A stretch of DNA of 64,000 nt from Burkholderia dolosa (GTDB taxonomy: Bacteria; Pseudomonadota; Gammaproteobacteria; Burkholderiales; Burkholderiaceae), in contig NZ_CABVPR010000025.1 in the NCBI RefSeq assembly GCF_902499135.1, positions 20,028 to 84,027 of the forward strand, given 5' to 3'. Position 1 is the stretch's first letter, and each line of letters begins with the position of its first letter. Below, one piece after another: positions 34,890 through 43,480 of this stretch. Made by a program: the position numbers and the translations under genes. Under the pieces are notes generated by a model. It was not told the DNA's origin, did not search any database, and worked only from the letters and a program-made list of their open reading frames with translations.

Positions 34890-35281
34890 GGTCAATTCCC
34901 CGGTTTTGGTCAGTCGTATCGGCGTGCCGGCGTGTGCCGTCGCGATCGGCGCGGCAACGCCTGCGCTCGACGGCATGCGATCGAGTTCACGCAGCGAGAC
35001 CGACGATGCTAACGGCCGCGCGCACATCGGCGAACTGATGTTTCGAGCGAAGCAAATGACGGCGTGCGAATTGCGTTCCCCGCATGCTTCGCGCCGCTCC
35101 GGGCGCCGTTACCGGCGCGGCACCGGATGCGTTATCGCGTATGAGCATAAGCATCGAACGATCGAATCTTTGGCAGGATGGATCGCACGCGGTTAATCTG
35201 CCGCTTTCTCTTTTCCTGCTTCATGCCGTTGCGCCGCGCGCACGCCGCGTCGCCGGCAATACGTCGACGCCCTTTCCGTTC
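34890..35281. other. Divergent region between SsuA-like and AraC genes
   Basis: About 390 bases with promoters for both directions. In-frame codons of the AraC gene extend back to 35084 and could be coding if translation starts at the ATG at 35141. No other gene or clear site was seen. Confidence 0.4.
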
Positions 35282-36262
35282 ATGTCCAGCACCGTCGAAA
35301 AAGCCGCCGACTGGCTGCTGTCGGGTCTCGCGCTGAAAAGCACGCTGTTTCACGTCGGGCAGTATTGCGGCGCGTTCCGGGCGTCGACCGCCGGCTACCG
35401 GCGCGCGAGCTTTCATCTCGTTCTGCACGGCGAGTGCTGGCTGCATCTTCAGGAGCGGGACGGCCGTCCGGCCACGAGCACGCGCCTCGCCGCCGGCGAC
35501 GCGGTGTTTCTGCTGCACGACATCGGCCACTGCCTGTCGCCGCACGACGCGGCGCCGACCGCGCACGATTTCCGCACGCGCGCCGGAACGATGACGCCGC
35601 TCGACGAAGTGGCCGACGCAGCACCGGGCAGCGTCGGACTGGCGTGCGGTTTCTTCGAATTCGGCTCGGACCTGGGCGACGCCATCGCGGGCCTGCTACC
35701 CGATCATGTCGTCGCACGGCACGACGATCCGCAACTCGCCGGCGCCCGCGTCGTGTTCGATCTGATCCGCGCGGAGGCGCTGCGCACGCACGAACTTCCG
35801 TCGCCGCTGCTCGAACGGCTCACCGACGTGCTGTTCTTCTACGCGCTGCGCGCCGCCGCCTGCGCCGACGAACTGGCGCCCGGGCTATGGTCGGCGATGC
35901 GCCGCCCGGAATTCGCGCCGCTGGTGAACGCGATCATCGCGCGCCCCGGCGAAGAGTGGAACACGAGCTCGATGGCCGCGTTCTGCCATATGTCGCGCGC
36001 GCGTTTCTGCAAGCAGTTCGCCGACGCATGCGGTCAGCCTCCCGCGCAGTTCGTCGCGCTGATCCGCATGAAGGCGGCTGCCGCGCTGCTTCGAAGCGGA
36101 ACGAGCACGTCGCGCGCGGCCGAGTACGTCGGCTATCAGTCCGAGTCCGCGTTCGCGCATGCGTTCAAGCGCATCACCGGCATGCAGCCCGGCATGTGGC
36201 GCAGGGAAAGCGCGGGCATGGCGGCAACGGGCCGCAATACGAGCTACGCATGCGCGCACTGA
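35282..36262 (+). CDS. AraC-family regulator with N-terminal cupin
   Basis: The protein is 326 aa from the ATG at 35282; upstream in-frame starts at 35141 or 35084 would add residues without family support. The N-terminal 180 residues are an AraC_binding/cupin_6-type domain (STLFHVGQYCGAF, FHLVLHGECWLHL, AGDAVFLLHDIGH). The C-terminal part has two AraC helix-turn-helix motifs (WNTSSMAAFCHMSRARFCKQF and AAEYVGYQSESAFAHAFKRITGMQPG). It precedes the five-gene operon at 36366-40828 and most likely controls it. Confidence 0.87.
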   Translation: MSSTVEKAADWLLSGLALKSTLFHVGQYCGAFRASTAGYRRASFHLVLHGECWLHLQERDGRPATSTRLAAGDAVFLLHDIGHCLSPHDAAPTAHDFRTRAGTMTPLDEVADAAPGSVGLACGFFEFGSDLGDAIAGLLPDHVVARHDDPQLAGARVVFDLIRAEALRTHELPSPLLERLTDVLFFYALRAAACADELAPGLWSAMRRPEFAPLVNAIIARPGEEWNTSSMAAFCHMSRARFCKQFADACGQPPAQFVALIRMKAAAALLRSGTSTSRAAEYVGYQSESAFAHAFKRITGMQPGMWRRESAGMAATGRNTSYACAH

Positions 36263-36365
36263 GCGCACCGAGCGCGCGAGACGAATCCGCATAAAGCGTG
36301 GACGGGCGCGCATTGCTGCTTCGACGCGCGCTCGCAACAATGGGGCTTTACCGAACGAGGAAGCC

Positions 36366-36932
36366 ATGAGCCGCCTACCGCTGCAGACCGTCGATACCGC
36401 GCCGCCCGCGAGCCGTCCGTTTCTCGAGAAATCGCTCGCGAACAACGGCTTTCTGCCGAACCTCGTTGCGTCGCTCGCGAATGCACCGGTTGCGCTCGAA
36501 GCCTATCTGACGGTGGGCGAGATCAATGCGCGCGGCGGTCTCACGCTCGCGGAGCGCGAAGTGGTGCAGATCACCGCTGCGGCGATCCACGGCTGCGGGT
36601 TCTGCGTCGCCGGGCATACCGCGGTCGCGGTGAACAAGGCGCGGCTGCCGCGCGAGCGGGTCGACGAGATCCGTAATCAGCAGACCCTGTCCGACGCACG
36701 CCTGAACGCGATCGCCGAGTTCACGCGCGCGGTGATCGCCACGCGCGGCGCCGTGTCCGACGCGGCGCTCGACGCGTTTCGCGCGGCCGGCCTGACGGAC
36801 GCCAACGCGCTCGAAGTCATTCTCGGCGTGAGCCTCGCGACGCTGTGCAACTTCGCGAACAACCTCGCACGCAACGAACTGAACCCGGAACTCGCCGCGT
36901 GGAGCTGGGAACCCGCGGCGCAGATCGTATGA
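36366..36932 (+). CDS. AhpD-like / carboxymuconolactone decarboxylase family protein
   Basis: The 188-aa protein contains the AhpD active-site pattern CGFCVAGH (C-x2-C-x3-H) near residue 77 and the upstream Glu-rich REVVQITAAA helix. Members are alkylhydroperoxidase-like thiol enzymes or gamma-carboxymuconolactone decarboxylases. It is the first gene of a tight operon, and its stop overlaps the start of the next gene by 4 bases. In this context it may protect against peroxide from flavin enzymes or act on the substrate. Confidence 0.88.
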   Translation: MSRLPLQTVDTAPPASRPFLEKSLANNGFLPNLVASLANAPVALEAYLTVGEINARGGLTLAEREVVQITAAAIHGCGFCVAGHTAVAVNKARLPRERVDEIRNQQTLSDARLNAIAEFTRAVIATRGAVSDAALDAFRAAGLTDANALEVILGVSLATLCNFANNLARNELNPELAAWSWEPAAQIV

Positions 36933-38032
36933 GCAGCGTCGTATCCGCGATCGCGCATGGCGAGCCGGCATCGGCCAAGCTCGGCGCGTGGCTCGACACC
37001 CATGCCGACGCGCTGGACACCGACGCGTCGCGCGCAGCCGACGTGCTGCCGCAACTGGCGAAGGCCGGCATCACGCGCGTCGGCGTACCCGGCTCGATGG
37101 GCGGCAGCGGCGGCACGATCGCCGATGCGATCGTCGCCGTTGCCGACGTAGCGCAGCATTCGCTCACGGCAGCGTTCGTGCTGTGGGGGCACCGGACCTT
37201 CATCGAATACCTGGTGCAGAGCGACAACGTCGCGTTGCGAAGCCGCTGGCTACCCGCGCTGCTCGCCGGGCACGTCGCCGGTGCGACGGGTCTGTCCAAT
37301 GCGATGAAGTATCTGTCCAGCATCGAACCGTTGCAGATGCACGCGTCGCGCAGCGGCACCGGATGGTCGCTCGCCGGCGCGCTGCCGTGGATCACCAATC
37401 TGCGGCCGCAGGGCTTCGTCGCGGCTGCCGCATTCGAACACGACGACGGCACGCCGCCGTCGATCTTCGCGATCGCGCACGACGCGCCGGGTGTCGAGCG
37501 CAGCGCGGACCTCGACCTCGTCGCGATGCGCGCGAGCAACACCGCCGCGCTGAAAGTGAACGGCACCATACTCGACGATGCGTCGCGCATCGCCAACGAC
37601 GCACGCGCGTTTCTCGTGCGCGTACGCCCCGCGTTCCTCGGGCTGCAATGCGGGATGTCGGTGGGCCTCGCGCGGCGCGCGCTTGCCGAAGTCTCCGCGG
37701 CGAACGCCGGCTCGCGCGCGGCGCTCGCGGACGAAGCCGCAGACGTCGACGCGCGACTCACGGCGCAGACGAAGCAGCTGCTCGACGGCGTGCTGAACGG
37801 TACGTTCCGCGACGAGCCGGCGGCGCTGTTCGAACTGCGGATCGCACTCGCGAAGACGGTCGAACACGCCGTCGCGCTCGAAGTGCAGGCAAGCGGCGGG
37901 CGCGGCTACCTTCGCGCGACGGGCGGCACCGCGCGCCGGGTGCGCGAGGCGTCGTTCGTCCCGATCGTCACGCCCAGCCTGGTGCAGCTGAAAGCGCAGC
38001 TTGCCGCCTATTACCGGACGGCCGCACGATGA
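36929..38032 (+). CDS. Acyl-CoA dehydrogenase-like flavoprotein (SfnB/DszC-related)
   Basis: The 367-aa protein is an acyl-CoA dehydrogenase-fold flavoenzyme: an N-terminal helical domain (LPQLAKAGITRVGVPGSMGGSGG), a middle domain (GATGLSNAMKYLSSIEPL) and a C-terminal four-helix part ending SGGRGYLRATGGTARRVREASF. No catalytic Glu typical of true acyl-CoA dehydrogenases is evident. Together with a sulfonate-type ABC system this resembles FMN-dependent SfnB/DszC-type proteins that act in dimethyl sulfone or thiophene use. It overlaps its neighbours by 4 bases on both sides. Confidence 0.8.
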   Translation: MSSVVSAIAHGEPASAKLGAWLDTHADALDTDASRAADVLPQLAKAGITRVGVPGSMGGSGGTIADAIVAVADVAQHSLTAAFVLWGHRTFIEYLVQSDNVALRSRWLPALLAGHVAGATGLSNAMKYLSSIEPLQMHASRSGTGWSLAGALPWITNLRPQGFVAAAAFEHDDGTPPSIFAIAHDAPGVERSADLDLVAMRASNTAALKVNGTILDDASRIANDARAFLVRVRPAFLGLQCGMSVGLARRALAEVSAANAGSRAALADEAADVDARLTAQTKQLLDGVLNGTFRDEPAALFELRIALAKTVEHAVALEVQASGGRGYLRATGGTARRVREASFVPIVTPSLVQLKAQLAAYYRTAAR

Positions 38033-38790
38033 GCGGCGCCCGCATCGCCGTCAATGGCGTGTCGCTCGCGTATGCCGCGCACCGCGTGCTGCACGGCGTC
38101 GAGCTGACAGTCGAGCGCGGCGAACTCGTTGCCGTACTGGGCCCGAGCGGCTGCGGCAAGTCTTCGCTGCTGCGTGTGCTCGCCGGCCTCGTGCGGCCGA
38201 CGGCAGGCGCCGTCCGCATCGACGACGTGCCCGTGACCGGCCCGCGGCCCGACGTTGCACTTGCGTTTCAGCAGTCGTCGCTGCTGCCGTGGCTGAGCGT
38301 CGAGCGCAACGTCGCGTTCGGGCTCGCGTTCAAGCGGCAGCCGCGCCTGTCTCGCGCGAGCCGCCGCGCGCGCGTGCTCGACGCACTACGCGAAGTCGGC
38401 CTCGAGCACGTGCGCTCATGGCACCCGTCGCAGCTTTCCGGCGGCATGGCGCAGCGCGCGGCGCTCGCGCGCAGCCTCGCACGCGAGCCGCGCGTACTGC
38501 TGCTCGACGAACCGTTCGGCGCGCTCGACGAAGTAACGCGGGCCGACATGCAGCGCCTGCTGCTTGCCGTCGTGCGCCGCACCGGCGCATCGACCGTGCT
38601 GGTCACGCACGACATCGACGAAGCGCTGCTCGTTGCCGACCGTATCGTGCTGCTCGGCGAGCGCGGCACGCCGGCAGCGCAATGGGCAGTTGACGTGCCG
38701 CAGCCTCGAGAAGTGCAGCTCGACAGACTCGACCCGCTGCGCATTCAGATACGCACGGCGTTGCAGCGGGTCATCGCGCGCGCTGCATGA
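38029..38790 (+). CDS. ABC transporter ATPase, SsuB/TauB-like (second system)
   Basis: The 253-aa protein has Walker A GPSGCGKSS, Q-loop FQQSSLLPW, signature LSGGMAQR, Walker B VLLLDEPFGALDE and switch VTHDIDEAL. It starts within the stop of the acyl-CoA-dehydrogenase-like gene (ATGA). It should energise import with the binding protein and permease encoded next, and is clearly distinct in sequence from the ATPase at 32156. Confidence 0.92.
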   Translation: MSGARIAVNGVSLAYAAHRVLHGVELTVERGELVAVLGPSGCGKSSLLRVLAGLVRPTAGAVRIDDVPVTGPRPDVALAFQQSSLLPWLSVERNVAFGLAFKRQPRLSRASRRARVLDALREVGLEHVRSWHPSQLSGGMAQRAALARSLAREPRVLLLDEPFGALDEVTRADMQRLLLAVVRRTGASTVLVTHDIDEALLVADRIVLLGERGTPAAQWAVDVPQPREVQLDRLDPLRIQIRTALQRVIARAA

Positions 38791-38814
38791 AGCCGTCCAC
38801 CATCGGGGAATCTC

Positions 38815-40005
38815 ATGTGTCAGTTATCGATATCGCGCCGCGAATGGTTGAAGCTCGCGGCCATGTTCACCGTGGCCGGCGCCGCACCGCTGCTGCGCGC
38901 GCTGGACGCACGCGCGGCCGCCGAACCCGATGCGCCGGTACGCATCGGCTATCTGCCGATCACGGACGCCGCGCCGCTGCTGGTCGCGCACAACAACGGC
39001 TATTTCGACGCGGCCGGCCTGCGCGCCGAACGGCCCACGCTGTTACGCAGCTGGGCGCAGCTCGTCGAAGCGTTTCTGTCGGGCCAGGTCAACGTCGTGC
39101 ACCTGCTGTCGCCGATGACGATCTGGGCGCGCTACGGCAGCCACGCACCGGCGAAGGTCGTGGCGTGGAATCACGTCAACGGCTCCGCGCTTACCGTCGG
39201 TCCCGACATATCGACGCTCGCGGACCTGCGCGGCAAGACGGTTGCGGTGCCCTTCTGGTACTCGATCCATAACGTGGTGCTGCAGGACTTGTTGCGTGCG
39301 CAAGGGCTTCAGCCGGTCTTGAAGAAGGCGACGTCGATCGGACCGAACGAAGTCAACCTGGTCGTGATGGCGCCGTCGGACATGCCGCCCGCGCTGGCGG
39401 CGCGCCGGATAGCCGGCTACATCGTCGCCGAGCCGTTCAATGCCGCGGCGGAGCAGCTGGGCGTCGGCAAGATTCTGCGCTTCACCGGCGACGTCTGGAA
39501 AAGCCACGCGTGCTGCGTCGTGTTCATGCACGAGCAGGATCTGACGCAGCGGCCCGAATGGTCGCAGAAGGTGGTAAACGCACTCGTCAATGCGCAGCTG
39601 TGGACGCGCGCGCATCCGCAGGAGGCCGCCGCGCTGCTGTCGAAGGAAGGCGCGAATCGCTACACGCCCCATTCGCCGCAACTGCTGGCGCGCGTGCTGA
39701 GCCCGGCGCCCGACGACGGCGCGCGCTACCTCGGCGACCGCGCCGTGCTCCACGCGGACTGGCACCAGAAGCGCATCGACTTTCAGCCGTACCCGTACCC
39801 GAGCTACACCGAGGAACTGGTACGCCGGCTCAAGTCGACGCAGACCGAAGGTGCCGGGCAGTTCATTGCAGGCCTCGATCCGGCTTTCGTCGCACGCGAT
39901 CTCGTCGACGACCGCTTCGTGAAGAAGAGCATCGAGGCCGCCGGCGGCATGAAGGCGTTCGGGCTGCCGAACGGCTTCTCGCGCAAGGAGACGATCGTTG
40001 TCTAG
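38815..40005 (+). CDS. ABC transporter substrate-binding protein, Tat-exported, nitrate/sulfonate type
   Basis: The 396-aa protein starts MCQLSISRREWLKLAAMFTVAGAAP, a twin-arginine signal (SRREWLK). The fold is NMT1/NrtA-SsuA-like: RIGYLPITDAAPLLVAHNNGYFDAAGL, LSPMTIWARYGSHAPAKVVAW and LRGKTVAVPFWYSIHNVVLQ. It resembles the longer bacterial nitrate/bicarbonate-binding relatives more than SsuA. Tat export could mean folding before export with a cofactor or ligand. The permease start overlaps its end. Confidence 0.88.
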   Translation: MCQLSISRREWLKLAAMFTVAGAAPLLRALDARAAAEPDAPVRIGYLPITDAAPLLVAHNNGYFDAAGLRAERPTLLRSWAQLVEAFLSGQVNVVHLLSPMTIWARYGSHAPAKVVAWNHVNGSALTVGPDISTLADLRGKTVAVPFWYSIHNVVLQDLLRAQGLQPVLKKATSIGPNEVNLVVMAPSDMPPALAARRIAGYIVAEPFNAAAEQLGVGKILRFTGDVWKSHACCVVFMHEQDLTQRPEWSQKVVNALVNAQLWTRAHPQEAAALLSKEGANRYTPHSPQLLARVLSPAPDDGARYLGDRAVLHADWHQKRIDFQPYPYPSYTEELVRRLKSTQTEGAGQFIAGLDPAFVARDLVDDRFVKKSIEAAGGMKAFGLPNGFSRKETIVV

Positions 40006-40828
40006 CGTCGTCGCTCAACGCGCGGCCCACGGGCGTCGGAGCGCGGCGTCCGCGCGCGGCGGATCGCGCGCGCGCGCCGTCGTGCTCGGCACGAGCGGGC
40101 TGCTTGCCGTGATCGCGCTCTGGTGGCTCGCGGTCACGCTCGCCGGCACCCGCAATCCGATGGTCGCGCAGTTCGCACCGCAACGCACATTGGCGGCGCT
40201 GCCTGCGCTGGTCGCACAGGACCAGCTCGTTATGCACGTCGCGACGAGCGTCAAGCGCGTCGCCGTCGGCCTCGCGTGGGCGCTCGTCGTCGGCGTCCCG
40301 GCCGGGTTTGCGATCGGGCGGCTGCGCTGGCTCGAGCAGATGCTGTCGCCCGCGATTCAGTTTCTGCGCATGGTATCGCCGCTGTCGTGGATGCCGATCG
40401 CCGTCATGTCGCTCGGCGTCGGCGACCGCGCGGTGTACTTCCTGCTCGCGTTCTCGGCCGTGTGGCCGCTGCTGATGAACACGGCTGCCGGCGTCGCGCA
40501 ACTGGATCGGCGCTGGATCGAACTCGGCGACAGCCTCGCTGCGACACGCATCGAAATGATCTGGCACATCTACGTGCCGGGCATCGCCGCACACGTGCTG
40601 ACGGGCGTGAGGCTCGCGATCGGCGTGCTGTGGATCGTGCTCGTGCCCGCCGAAATGCTGGGCGTGAGCGCGGGGCTCGGCTATCTGATTCTCGATACAC
40701 GCGACCGTCTCGCCTATTCCGAACTGACCGCGGTGATTCTCGTGATCGGCGCGCTCGGCTTCGCGCTCGATCTTGCGGCGCGCGCGCTCGCGGCGCGGTT
40801 TCATCGCGGCGCGTCGCAGAGAAACTGA
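39998..40828 (+). CDS. ABC transporter permease (second system), TTG start
   Basis: The 276-aa protein starts at the TTG at 39998, seven bases after AAGGAG and overlapping the binding-protein gene by 8 bases. Six helices are predicted, with the EAA-like loop ELGDSLAATRIEMIWHIYVPGIAAHVLTGVRL and the subgroup motif FLRMVSPLSWMPIAVMSLG. It is the last gene of the 36366-40828 operon. The substrate is predicted only by family (sulfonate, nitrate or similar anion). Confidence 0.9.
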   Translation: MSSVVAQRAAHGRRSAASARGGSRARAVVLGTSGLLAVIALWWLAVTLAGTRNPMVAQFAPQRTLAALPALVAQDQLVMHVATSVKRVAVGLAWALVVGVPAGFAIGRLRWLEQMLSPAIQFLRMVSPLSWMPIAVMSLGVGDRAVYFLLAFSAVWPLLMNTAAGVAQLDRRWIELGDSLAATRIEMIWHIYVPGIAAHVLTGVRLAIGVLWIVLVPAEMLGVSAGLGYLILDTRDRLAYSELTAVILVIGALGFALDLAARALAARFHRGASQRN

Positions 40829-41068
40829 AACGGCCGGCGCTTCAGTCATACAATTGCACGTCGACGCTGGAGCGACGCCGCGCGATTGCCGTCGACGGTC
40901 GCGTGCAGATGGAACGACGACGCACGTGCCGGCTTGCTGCAGTTTCCCGGCCGGCAGGATCGGCGTGCATCGCGCGACGTATGCCGCCGCGTCCACCGCG
41001 TCGGCGATTTTTTTGCTTGCCGTCGCACTGCGCCGGCATCCGGCGGACGACCCGACAGGATGAACGCA

Positions 41069-41965
41069 ATGGCAAAATCCGACTACCCGACCGTCGCCCT
41101 CGTAGGCCCGGGCGCAATCGGCACGACCGTAGCCGCGGCCCTGCACGAAGCCGGCCGCACGCCGGCGATCTGCGGCCGCTCGGCGCACGAGCAACTGACG
41201 TTGCGCTTCGACGGCGGCGAGATCGTCGTACCGGGGCCCGTACTGACCGATCCTCGACCGGTGAAGACGAGGTTCGATCTCGTGTTCGTTGCAGTCAAAT
41301 CGACGCAGACCGCGAGCGCGGCACCGTGGGTCTCCGCGCTGTGCGATGCGAACACCGTTGTCTGCGTACTGCAAAACGGCGTCGAGCAGCAAACCACGTT
41401 CGCGCCGTATGCGGCCGGCGCGACGGTCGTGCCGTCGGTGGTCTGGTTTCCCGCGCAACGCGAATCGGGTTCGTCGGTATGGCTGCGCGGCGAACCGCGG
41501 CTCACGCTGCCCGCTACGCCGGCGACCGACGTGGTGGTCGCGGCTTTGCGCGGCACGCGATGTTCGGTCGAGGTCGCGCAAGACTTCGTCTCGCTCGCGT
41601 GGCGAAAGCTTCTGCAGAATGCCGTGGCCGGGCTCATGGTGCTGACCGGCCGCCGCGCGGGGATGTTCTCGCGAAGCGACATTACCGAGCTGTCGCTCGC
41701 CTATCTGCGCGAATGTCTCGAGGTCGCGCGTGCGGAGGGCGCGAAGCTGGGCGACGAAGTGCCGCAGCAGATCGTCGACGCGTTCCATCGCTATCCGCCC
41801 GATCTCGGTACGTCGATTCTTGCCGACCGGCAAAGCAACCACGCGCTCGAATGGGACTGCCGCAACGGCGTCGTGCAGCGATACGGACGATCTCACGGCA
41901 TTCCGACACCAATCAGCGATCTGGTCGTGCCGCTTCTGGCCGCCGCCAGCGACGGTCCGGGCTGA
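41069..41965 (+). CDS. Ketopantoate reductase-like NADPH-dependent oxidoreductase
   Basis: The protein is 298 aa. The Rossmann motif VALVGPGAIGTTVAAALHEAG opens it, followed by the ApbA/PanE marks VFVAVKSTQT, VLQNGVEQ, the Lys of AWRKLLQNAVAGLMVLTGRR, and ILADRQSNHALEWDCRNGVVQRYG near the C-terminus. It reduces 2-dehydropantoate or a similar 2-keto acid; several paralogues usually exist in Burkholderia, so it may not be the main PanE. The ATG at 41069 is well placed after ACAGGA; the ATG at 41060 overlaps that site. Confidence 0.85.
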   Translation: MAKSDYPTVALVGPGAIGTTVAAALHEAGRTPAICGRSAHEQLTLRFDGGEIVVPGPVLTDPRPVKTRFDLVFVAVKSTQTASAAPWVSALCDANTVVCVLQNGVEQQTTFAPYAAGATVVPSVVWFPAQRESGSSVWLRGEPRLTLPATPATDVVVAALRGTRCSVEVAQDFVSLAWRKLLQNAVAGLMVLTGRRAGMFSRSDITELSLAYLRECLEVARAEGAKLGDEVPQQIVDAFHRYPPDLGTSILADRQSNHALEWDCRNGVVQRYGRSHGIPTPISDLVVPLLAAASDGPG

Positions 41966-42061
41966 CGGCGACGAACCGGCATTCGGTCCGACCGGGCGGA
42001 CGCTCACCGCAGGCCGCTCCGATCAGCTATACCGACAGCGCGATCCATACGGCGACGTCCG

Positions 42062-42964
42062 TCATCGCGTGCCGCTGCCCGCGCCGACGAGCCGCATCAA
42101 CGTTCCGGCGTTGCGCACTCCGACGTCGCAGTAGCAGTTGTTGAACACGACGTGCGTATGCGCGGTGCGCGCCGCCACGTCGACGATCGGTCCGGCAAGG
42201 TCTCGCAGTTCGTCGTCGCTGTATTCGTAGTTGAACCGTTCGGCCACCGACGCGGACCCGTTCCAGGTCGACGCATTGCGGCCGTGCAACCGCACGATCA
42301 CGAGCTTCGGCGACGTCACTTCCCAGATCGAATGCACGCGGTTCGTCACGCCTTCCGGCGCATCGACGATCACGTGCACGATTCCGCGCTCCCGCTCCAT
42401 CGCAAGCGTCGACTCACAGTGCTTTTCATCGAACCAGCTTTCGTGCCGGAATTCGAACGCGGTGAGCAGCGGATACATCCGCTCGGCGCAGTGCCCGACG
42501 TGCGCGAGCGACTTCGGTGCCGCGGTGATCCAGTGCGGAAACTGAAACAGCACCGCGCCGAGCTTGCCGGCCTCGTGGAGCGGGCGCAGCGCCTCGAAGA
42601 AGCGCGACCACAATTCCTCGACGATCGGCGCCGGCACGTCCTTGTAGTACAGGTTCTTCTTGCCGTTGTCCGGCAACTCCGCCTGCAGATCCTTCGGAAA
42701 GAACTTGCGCTCGGTCTGGTGGCCGGTGAACAGGCGAAACGCCTTCATGTCGAACACGAAGCCCGGCGGCGTCCGCTCGACCCATAGCGCACTATTCGCG
42801 GCGCTCGGCATCGCATAGTACGAGGAATCGACCTCGACCAGCGGAAAGACGCTCGCGTAATGCCGCAGGCGCGCGTCCGCGCTGTTGCAGCCCGGCGGAT
42901 AGAACGCGCCGGATTCGATCAGCGTCTTGTCGGTCCACGAAGCCGTTCCCACCAGAATCGACAT
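42062..42964 (-). CDS. DUF72-family protein
   Basis: The 300-aa protein starts after GGAGG and matches the DUF72 (YecE-like) TIM-barrel family: ILVGTASWTDKTLI, FYPP, FPLVEVDSSYYAMPS, FVFDMKAFRLFTGH, FQFPHWI, EFRHESWF and YEYSDDELRDL. Function is unknown, though the fold resembles a xylose isomerase-like barrel. It lies convergent with the ketopantoate-reductase-like gene and shows no operon partner. Confidence 0.9.
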   Translation of the reverse strand: MSILVGTASWTDKTLIESGAFYPPGCNSADARLRHYASVFPLVEVDSSYYAMPSAANSALWVERTPPGFVFDMKAFRLFTGHQTERKFFPKDLQAELPDNGKKNLYYKDVPAPIVEELWSRFFEALRPLHEAGKLGAVLFQFPHWITAAPKSLAHVGHCAERMYPLLTAFEFRHESWFDEKHCESTLAMERERGIVHVIVDAPEGVTNRVHSIWEVTSPKLVIVRLHGRNASTWNGSASVAERFNYEYSDDELRDLAGPIVDVAARTAHTHVVFNNCYCDVGVRNAGTLMRLVGAGSGTR

Positions 42965-43480
42965 GGCAGCCTCCAGTTGGCCGGGCCCGCCGGCAGCCGT
43001 GCTGCGCGGCGGCCCGATCTTTTGCAGCGACCTGCATATCTTCGGTTTCCGATCCATCGTTTCGCGCCGGTCGAAAAGCGGAGCGATCGGCGTCTCGTCG
43101 AGACTTCGAGCGTACGTACGACGTCCTTTTGTATCGCGTCGCGCGCACCGTCGGCGCACGACGCGCGTGTCGCTGCAAAATGCGTTCCCGCCTCCCGTCC
43201 TTGTCGCGTCGCTGCTCGCCATGCGTTACAACGTCGGCCTCGATGCAGGCAAAGGCGTCGCGGTATCGGCACGTGACAAAAAACCTGACGATCGGCTTCG
43301 AGGTCGACCGCTTTCGGCGCTCCTCCCGTGCGTTTGCGGCGTTCGCCGCCGTCTCCGTGGCTGTGCGTCATCTTCGCGCCCGGCTACGCCCGAAGCGGCC
43401 GGCAATCGAACCGCATTGCCACACCCGCCGTCCGGCACACGCCTTGCGCAAGCATCCCGCGATCACAGGCGGGGATGCAC

